A stretch of 64,000 nt of DNA from Xenoacremonium recifei (taxonomy: Eukaryota > Ascomycota > Sordariomycetes > Hypocreales > Nectriaceae), in the NCBI GenBank assembly GCA_012184525.1, contig WOFQ01000013.1:620001-684000 (forward strand), written 5' to 3'. The notes under the pieces are model-generated. The model worked only from the letters and a program-made list of their open reading frames with translations. It was not told the DNA's origin and ran no database searches. The translations under genes were made by a program, and so were the position numbers. Below, piece by piece: positions 56,445-64,000 of this stretch (its first letter is position 1; each line of letters starts with the position of its first letter).

Positions 56445-57944
56445 TTACTCGCCAAAGCTCATCCATCCAAACATGCCACAAGCTCCGGTAAGCAAAAGGA
56501 AGGTGAGGATACCAGCACCAGCTTTGTCGCCCACGCCAATAGGGGAAATCTTCTTCTGGCCGTCGTCTCCGCCCGCGCCTGCATTCGCATTGCCTTTGGA
56601 AGTGCCACCAGTCTTTTCGGTGACGGGAGGCTTGCCGATCTGCATCAGCTGGGCGGATACCGCAGCCAAAACATTCATCTCCTGTCCCGCTCCGGTGTTG
56701 CCGTCGTAGGTTCCACTGGACCACTTGAAACCGCACTGTCGGCCGTTATCTCCACCAGTACACTGGTTGATGGCGGCTTGAGTCGATTTCTTCAGAACGG
56801 GGAGAATCGTGTCGGCGGTGAAGGGGGCGAGCAGGGTCGTGACGGTCATCCATCGGTGGACATAGCCCTTAAAAGACAGCATATCGGTGGTGCAGGTATC
56901 GTGACTCTCACAGGCAATCTCGACAATCACATCGTCGTCAAAGAAGACATCGAGGGTATTTTGCACAAGCTTTGTAACTCGCTCTTCCCACTTTGCAGAG
57001 CCGTTGGTCTATCACAGTGAGGTCAGTATGGCGGAGTGTTATCTGCAGAAGTAGAGTAACTCACGAAGTTGTACATGTGCGCAGCGCCCTGAAGGTAGAC
57101 GGCGTTGTTGTAGGAGAACTGGGCCTTGTTGATGTCGGTGCAGTTCTTCTCAACGTGCGCGCCATCGTAGATGTTGTAGTTGGTGGGGTCCAGGAAACCG
57201 ACGCCCTCAACCCATTCCCAAGTCTTCTCAGCCCAGTCAGAATAAGTCGTGTTGCCCGTGTATCGAGCCAGCCTCGCGCCCAGGTTGAAGAAGCATCCGT
57301 TGGCGATACTGTTCTTGTAATCGTATCCGTTGTTGGAGAAGGGAATCTGCCATCGCAGACCACCGTTGCAAGTATCGTCGTGTCGTCCCGGGTCGGCTTG
57401 GGTGTTGAAGACTCCCTGCGCCAAAGCCAACCACTGAGGCTTGTCTGAGGGAGGATCGGGGAAGGCCAGTTCGGCCGCCAACATGGCCGACATGCCCCAG
57501 AAGCCTTGATCATCGTTTCCGAGCGAGGCCGTGACGTTGGGAGGCATGTAGTCGTCGTTGGGACCTGTCTGCCACATCATGGCCTGCATGATGAGATCGT
57601 TGTAGGTCGTGTCGCCCGTGGCCGCCCAATAGTCCATCAGCGTCCCCCACATTGCACCGCCCTCCCACCAGTAGTAGTCGCCTGCAGGAGGAGGGCCAGG
57701 AAGAATTCCAGGTGTTTGGCCGGTCTGGTTTCCCTTGTAATACTGAAGCATGTCCCAAGCGAGGGTGGCAGCGGATTTCTTGATGTCAGCTGGGAGAGGT
57801 TAATATTTGAGTCCTATCGCGAGTGTGCTGTGCCAGAGATGGTGTACCTGTGCTGTCGATGCTGAAGACACTCTGGGCTGCGACCAGACCCGATGAAGCA
57901 AGAAGCGTAGCCGCCACGGAGGCGGACGCAAAGGGAGATCTCAT
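56445..57944 (-). CDS. GPI-anchored GH76 mannan endo-1,6-alpha-mannosidase (DFG5/DCW1 type)
   Basis: Three exons, complement of 56445-57008, 57065-57789 and 57848-57944; 461 residues. A signal peptide covers about residues 1-23 (MRSPFASASVAATLLASSGLVAAQ). The catalytic Asp pair of GH76 is in SLGNDDQGFWG (Asp125-Asp126). Other family signatures are YYWWEGGAMWGTLMDYW, NGGLRWQI and NGCFFNLGARLARYT. Near the C terminus a glycine/asparagine-rich linker precedes a hydrophobic tail AGILTFLLLTGACGMFGW, the GPI-attachment signal. These fungal enzymes act on alpha-1,6-mannan or the GPI glycan core to cross-link glycoproteins into the cell wall, at the plasma membrane and wall. Divergent from ERV41; convergent with the HMG-CoA reductase-like gene. 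Confidence 0.93.
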
Positions 57945-60069
57945 CGTGTCGTGGAGACTAGAGGTTGAAGAGGCGGGTGAAAGAAGGAAGCGACCGGTAA
58001 CAGGAGGGCTTTATCGCGGAGCCCTCAAGCGAGTGAGTGACGTCGAAGAGATAAAGAGAAAACAGGGAAAGAGCGAGCCGCGCCAGGAGCGCTTGGGGCG
58101 GATGCGCGTGAATGAGAGGTACAAATCCGGGTGTTACCAGCTGTCAGGATCTCTGGCAACAATGATGATGAACGTGCCAAGTTCACTGCTGGCCCGGCTG
58201 CCAAGGGGAGTTCGGGGGGCTTCTCCGTTTTGAAGATTGATGGATGGATTGATGGAGCCAGGAATGGATGGGAAGGCCCGGGAGGGCAACGGGCAGCGTC
58301 GAACGCCCGAGGGCGGCTTCTGAGTGGCTGCTGGCTGAAGCGCGCAGGGTTTGAGCATCACTTAGAAGATTTTAGGTTATGAGCGCGCCAGTAACCTTGA
58401 AAGCTTATTCTTGGCAGGCGGCGTCTCAGCGCATTCCGGCGTGCCTGTCGCACCCTGTCCAGCGCGCTAGGGGCCATAACCAGGGCTGTTACAGGGGCGT
58501 GGTGGGAAGATCGAGGCGCTAACAGGGGGGAGGAGCCACTGACAGCCCCACCAGCCGATTCAAGCTCGTTGCTGTGGCTTGCTCGCGGTTGCTGGCGACG
58601 GGAACCAAGGTTCTTCCAGGCTTCGTATCCGCGCCTTGCCTTGCGTTGTCTGCGCGTATACTATAAGGGAGAAGCCGCGCAAGAGGGCGTGATCAGCAGT
58701 GATGGAGCATCCTCAGCCGGATCGTCACAGACCATCGCCTCGTATTCCCGGCCTTCCCTGTTGACGTGCTTTATCGCCCCGATATTCTCTCCTTTTCTTC
58801 GGTGGGAATGAAGACGGGAACCACAGCGGGGCATCTCCCAGCACGCTGCCAAGATCCAATCGCGCCGACCGGTGGCTGTCAATAATTCGAAGCGACAGCA
58901 CATTATCAGGCGTCCATGTCTTGGCTCAATGCTACAGAGTAGAAATCCGCGCATGGAGGAACCACGGTGCTGTTCTTGACTTCCTCCAGCTCAGAGTCTA
59001 CGTTTAGCTCTCAACACGTCAATTATATGTTATGATGGGGTTTATAGTCGACGATCTTGACTTATACGCCGCAGGTTTGCATTGATGATGTCACGATCCT
59101 ACTATTATTGCCGACTTCCTTGCCGTGCAATAACTCCAAATCAAGTCATCTGTGTTTCGCGCCCGATACAGCCTTGTCCAAGTGCGTCTCTAAGTTTCTA
59201 GATTGCACTTTGAGAAAGGATTCTCATTGTTCCTATCCCCCAGTGGCTTTGGTCTTCATCACGGGGACTTTAGTAGCTCGTGGCAGGATTCGAAACTGGA
59301 ATGCCATGTCTCGCAAACAGCAGCCCTTATCTGCTCGGAAATAACTCGACGGAGATCAGAGCCTCACAGCCCGTAACAGTCCTGGGTCACGCGACGCGAC
59401 CACCATTAAGAAGATTGCGATTATTATCGCCCAATTTTTGGGATTCTCGCAGGCTGTCCCTGCTTGGATTCTGGATATGTACCTTATGGGTCGGGCTCCA
59501 ACAAGCAAACAGCTTCATTTCCACTAGCATCCTCGTTTGAGATAGGGCTGTGATCAACCCCTACCAGAGGAAGAAACGCCTCTCATTAGCTTTATACCTT
59601 ACAAGACCTGTACCCTTTGTTCATTTACTGCGATATATCATTTTCCAGAAACTCGTCTGATTTTAAAGAGTCCGTTCCTGTTTATGAACTTAAGCCGGCT
59701 GCCCACGACACCATGGAAAAGCATTTTACCGCTTCCGAAGCTCCACCAATCAGCGCCAGGACCCTGAACAGGGATCAAGCTTACGAAGTCATCTTTCGTT
59801 AGCTGTCCTTTCAGTGAGGCTCGACCTGGCTTGCGACCTGGCCGTAGAACGACTAAACGACGACACGACCTGATGTTCAACCTATAAACCTACAAACCTC
59901 GACCAAGGCCTTTGCATTTCGAGCTCAATTGGCTCCTACGGCGTTTGCCCCAAGGCATGCGGTAGCGAAAAGTCTCGAGTTCTTGGTGTTTGCCAAGCAT
60001 TCTCCTCTACCTACAGCTTCCCCACGAACATAGCACCTTTACCACGAGAGTCGCATACGAAAAGCTACA
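57945..60069. promoter_or_regulatory. Divergent GH76/ERV41 intergenic region
   Basis: 2.1 kb holding both promoters. The left 900 bp is GC-rich; the right part is AT-richer and carries the ERV41 leader. Short frames on both strands are unsupported. No clear regulatory site was recognised. Confidence 0.4.
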
Positions 60070-61303
60070 ATGGAGTCGCTAGAGAAGCACGGTTTGGACG
60101 ATGGCGACTTCGGCGCCAAAGCCGGGAGCATGGTCAGCGCCTTCGACGCATTCCGTACGCCTTCATGACAACGTTCCGCTGTCGCAACCCCCCGCTGACA
60201 CGTCGCAGCTAAATCGAAGCCGCAATACGTAACGAGGACCTCTGGCGGCGGCAAATGGACCGTCGCCATGTCCATAATCTCCCTCCTTCTGGTTTGGGGC
60301 GAGATCACCCGCTGGTGGCGTGGCACCGAGTCGCATAACTTCGCCGTCGAGAAGGGCGTGGGTCATGAGCTCCAGATCAACCTCGACATCGTTGTGCGCA
60401 TGGCGTGCGATGACATCCACGTTAACGTCCAGGACGCCTCGGGCGATCGCATCATGGCTGCTGCCCGCCTGCAGCGAGACCCTACCAGATGGTCGCAATG
60501 GGCCGATGCCAAGGGCATTCACAAGCTGGGGAAAGACAGTCAGGGGAGAGTGAACACGCGGGCAGGTTGGCAGGACCTGGGCTACGAGGAAGAGGGCTTC
60601 GGTGAGGAGCATGTGCACGACATTGTTGCTGCTGGGAAGAAGCGGGCGAAGTGGGCGAGAACCCCTCGGTTAAAGGGAACTGGTGACAGTTGTCGAATCT
60701 TTGGCAGCTTGGATTTGAACAAGGTCCAGGGCGATTTCCATATCACAGCCAGGGGCCATGGATATATGGAGATGGGGCAGCACCTGGATCACAGCAGTCA
60801 GTATCAACGGAGCTTCTGTGGCTAAGACATTGCTAACGACCTTTACAGAGTTCAACTTCTCCCACGTCATCTCGGAGCTTTCGTACGGCCCCTTTTACCC
60901 CTCGCTGGTGAACCCTCTTGACCGCACCGTCAACGCAGCTGAGGGCAACTTCCACAAGTTCCAGTACTACCTCTCCGTCGTCCCTACAGTGTACAGCGTG
61001 GGACGAAGCACCATCTTCACCAACCAGTATGCCGTGACGGAGCAGAGTAAGGCCGTCTCCGAGCACAACATCCCCGGCATCTTTTTCAAGTACGACATTG
61101 AGCCAATCTTGCTGTCGGTTCACGAAGATCGCGATGGCTTTTTGGTCTTTCTGGTAAAGATCATCAACGTCGTGAGCGGTGTCCTGGTTGCTGGGCACTG
61201 GGGCTTCACTATCAGTGACTGGGTGCGAGAGGTTATTGGCCGGAGGAGACGCAGCAGTGGCGGAGAGGGTGTTTTGGGAACGAAGCATGGGTTTGATGAG
61301 TAG
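60070..61303 (+). CDS. ERV41: Erv41/ERGIC-2 COPII vesicle protein
   Basis: Three exons, 60070-60154, 60209-60796 and 60849-61303; 375 residues. Erv41 forms a complex with Erv46 that cycles between ER and Golgi in COPII/COPI vesicles and retrieves ER residents. The protein starts MESLEKHGLDDGDFGAKAGSM. The first membrane span is around residues 45-62 (WTVAMSIISLLLVWGEITRW). A large lumenal domain includes HELQINLDIVVRMACDDIHVNVQDASG and, after the intron join, SKFNFSHVISELSYGPFYPSLVNPLD. The second span is at about 320-345 (GFLVFLVKIINVVSGVLVAGHWGF), with a basic cytosolic tail (GRRRR). Introns: GTACGC..GCAG and GTCAGT..ACAG with a GCTAAC branch. Length and order match the family. Confidence 0.93.
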
Positions 61304-63834
61304 ATATCGCTTGGGGAGTGGCCATGATGAGCCTTCCGTGTATAGTGTGTTTATAGAGAGCGAGGAAGAGGGAGTTGGCGCTTGGGTTGTACATGTATCA
61401 AACCTCCTGATTGGGGGGCTCAGGTCGATTGGGAAACAAAACATGCATTTATCCAATTTCTGATCTTGCCTTCTCTTTGCTGAGCCTGCATCTGTCAAAG
61501 AAACGTCGACCTGTAAAATATGTAGCCGGAGGTCTTTCGGCGCCGAATTCCCCATATCTCGTCTTACCCTACACCAACAACCTCGAATGCGCGTCAGCAA
61601 ACAACAAGGCATAAATGTAAGGCAACTATAAGATGACGCAACATATCACGGAATGAGCACTGTTGTATCGATCAGTGAGGTACAAAGCAGCCCTATGAGG
61701 CTGTTTGCCAGAGCCTCAATACTCAGATCTGGGCGCATGGAGAAGAGTCATTGGAGAGTTTCCGTTTACCTAGACAGTTGCCTTGTCTGGTGGCCCCCAA
61801 GCCGATGTCGCCTAACCACATCTACCTGGCTACTGGGTCAGGCAAACTACAAGGCTGCCAGAATCACCCGAGGCAGAGGCCCTAGATCTGACAGCTCACG
61901 GTGCACATTCTGTTGAGTGCAACGTTGATCTGCATGTCGCCCGAACAGAGTAGCAAGAATCATAGGCATCCTCACCATTGATGACCAGCGGAGGCTGAGC
62001 GGGACACTATAGGATGGCGTGCATATTCGGAGGGAGGCAGTGCCAGCCCACGAACCCATGGAGCTTCTGGTCTGCTGCGAGACATTAGCTATGAGTCTGC
62101 GCTTTTCCACACGTGGCGGGGGCCGTTGAGAATGGCGGCCCCGGAAGACGCCGAAAGCGAGTAAGAAGAGGCATGGAATATTCCAGTGGAAGACGGTCAT
62201 GGGGACCGGTGGGTAAGTCTCTAGTCGGCTGGGCCGGGCTCTCGGGATTGGAGAGGGGGGGCATCGTGACGGGTATTTTCTTCCCTGTACGAAGTTAGTG
62301 GGGAGAGCGAGAGCGAGGATGGAGGAGGATCGCCTCCCAATATGCAAATGCCGGGGGCACGGAGTCATCCGCGTTGTTGACGAATCCACCTGGAAATTTC
62401 TGCATTTCTGACTCTTTCTTCGCGGCTGTGCGTACTTGTATGGACGAGGAGAGATCTTGCGATGAGGGCTGGGATCTTGAACTGGGATATTCTCCGCTCC
62501 AGGGTTTCGAGGAGGGGCGTTGAGGCGGATGACGTCGGCGGGTCAGGGATGTACAGTAATTCCAGGCTCAGCAAGCTTCGAGCTTCAAGCTTTCCAACGA
62601 CTCGGCTCGGGACGTTTGGATTCTACGGGATCTCGAGCTTGGGGCCCAACGGCTCGCCTGCTAAATCCAGGCCGGCGCAAACCTTCAGAGGTGTAGTCTG
62701 GAGAATGCGAGGCCAACAGAGCGCGATCACGGGCATCCGAGGGTTGAAGGAGGGGCAGACGCTCACCCAGGATCTCGCCATCAGCAGTAGCAACCGCCAT
62801 CACCACCATGTAATGCCCAGCTCTCGTCACCTTGTCTGCCTGGTCACAAGCGCGTGTATGTCTCTGCCTCTTGCAGCCCGTAGCGCCACATGATGCCCGC
62901 CCGGGATGTCTGGCTGAGCCACCCCCCGCGGCGGCATGTGGGAAGACCCGACGATGATAGCGAGATGGTGCGCGGCCACAGCCTGAGACAGGCCTGGTCT
63001 GGAGTTTTTTTGCACTGCAGCAGCGCGTCAGTCGCCTGCGCATCAGTGGGTGGCCAAGGGAGGTGACTTGCTGGACTCGCAGACTCGCAGCGCAGAACAC
63101 GGGCAATGCCACCCTTCAGCGGTCGCCCTCATGCGGCCCAGCGTCAGGCCCGGCCGTGATTGGGGACTTGTCGCGCATTTGTGCCCGGTTTCAAGCCCAA
63201 GGAGCGGGCCTCTGCGGATCGTCATGAGCCTGGAGCCGTCAAATCAGGTCGGCATCGAGGCCGTTCCAGGTGCCGCCGTACCGCTATGGTTGCGCTCAGT
63301 CGGGTGGGAGTCGAGTCACAGAGATCTTGCCCCTGTCGCCGCCCGCGCTCGAAGCTTCCAAGCCACCGCAGCAGGCCCATCGGGGCCGCAATCGAGTATC
63401 GGGGATTCCAGTAGCTGCAAGTAGGTAAGAGGAGACATGGAGGAGCGTGTGAGGTGCTGATAATTGGATGCTAATGTAATGCGCAGTGCAAGTCAGTGCA
63501 GGGCAAGTGCAAGCCAGGACCCCGCTATCCGTCAGCGCACCTTCCCAGGGGTGGGACTGGACTGAATGCTCACCCCCCCCTCCCCTCCCCCTCTTTGACC
63601 AGCCATCCTGAATATCTCGCCGGCTCCTAAAAGTTACGACATTTCTCTTCCGTCATCCTCCTTGCTCCTCCATCTTTTGTCATTTCCGTCTCTTAATCAT
63701 CTCCTTTGGTTTGTTTTGCACAGCCAACGCGCTATACTATACCCTGTGTGTGAGCTTGAGCGTCTCATCCAGCATTCATATCTTATACGGTTTTATTCCC
63801 CAGCATCTGATCCCGGAGCGCTTGCACCCAAGCG
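61304..63834. other. Intergenic upstream of the right-edge gene
   Basis: 2.5 kb between two plus-strand genes. GC-rich from about 62450 to 63600, with overlapping spurious frames on both strands. A pyrimidine-rich leader begins around 63560 and runs to the ATG at 63835. No RNA gene or repeat array was seen beyond short C-rich tracts near 63570-63590. Confidence 0.45.
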
Positions 63835-64000
63835 ATGGGTGACGTATACAAAGAGACCCGCGTATACCGCGAGCGGGGTGGCGACAGCTCCTCAGACGAC
63901 GAGGAACGCTACAAAAAGACGACGGTGAGGCGATACAAGGTGACGCCCAATAGGCAGGATCGCTATGAGCGCAGCGACTTTGACGATAGTCGATCGCGGG
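63835..64000 (+). CDS. N-terminal part of an Arg/Asp-rich fungal protein (cut by window end)
   Basis: ATG 63835-63837 opens MGDVYKETRVYRERGGDSSSDDEERYKKTTVRRYKVTPNRQDRYERSDFDDSRSR, still open at base 64000. The N terminus is highly charged, with a phosphorylatable SSSDDEE stretch. It resembles the start of a family of large, repetitive, intrinsically disordered fungal proteins (DUF3824 / LEA-like), but the diagnostic part lies beyond the window. The pyrimidine-rich leader and the short distance from it support this start. No function can be assigned. Confidence 0.55.
   Translation, partial: MGDVYKETRVYRERGGDSSSDDEERYKKTTVRRYKVTPNRQDRYERSDFDDSRSR

Overview
This window is a nuclear segment from a filamentous ascomycete (Pezizomycotina). 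Short spliceosomal introns of about 49-70 nt with GTAAGT-like donors, CTAAC/CTGAC branch sites and CAG/TAG acceptors are abundant. Gene content (SepH-type septation kinase, Mbp1-type APSES factor, GPI-anchored GH76 mannanase, DUF3602 protein) and protein style suggest Sordariomycetes, probably Hypocreales; the genus cannot be fixed from the sequence alone. I deduced exon joins by eye, and checked each multi-exon model by confirming that summed exon lengths are divisible by three and that the joined protein matches the expected family.

Layout: the 3' end of a bZIP factor (1-216); an amino acid transporter (2061-3700, minus); ICE2 (8464-9813); an alpha/beta hydrolase (10536-11584) convergent with a DUF218 protein (11646-12462, minus); a dihydrofolate synthase with a long C-terminal extension (12834-14861, minus), divergent from a conserved unknown protein with a tiny first exon (15601-17526); a nine-exon SepH/Cdc7 kinase (19850-24544); a Q-rich protein (25845-27515, minus); a 9.8 kb gene-poor stretch; a single-pass proline-rich protein (37316-38320, minus); a 7.4 kb gene-poor stretch; mbp1 (45750-48071, minus) divergent from arp1/centractin (48740-50045); a small DUF3602 protein (51077-51490, minus); an isolated soluble HMG-CoA reductase-like gene (54287-55423); a GH76 mannanase (56445-57944, minus) divergent from ERV41 (60070-61303); and the 5' end of an arginine-rich protein entering the right edge (63835-64000).

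Most genes are core housekeeping: cell cycle and septation (sepH, mbp1), dynein/dynactin motility (arp1), ER shape and ER-Golgi traffic (ICE2, ERV41), folate synthesis and cell wall. They do not form a pathway cluster. The least ordinary items are the membrane-free HMG-CoA reductase paralogue, the 230-residue extension on dihydrofolate synthase, the repeat-filled 417-nt first intron at 15612, and many intergenic microsatellites with a 5-bp period and differing unit sequences. I saw no clear new defence system, biosynthetic cluster, transposon, tRNA or CRISPR, and I do not claim one.
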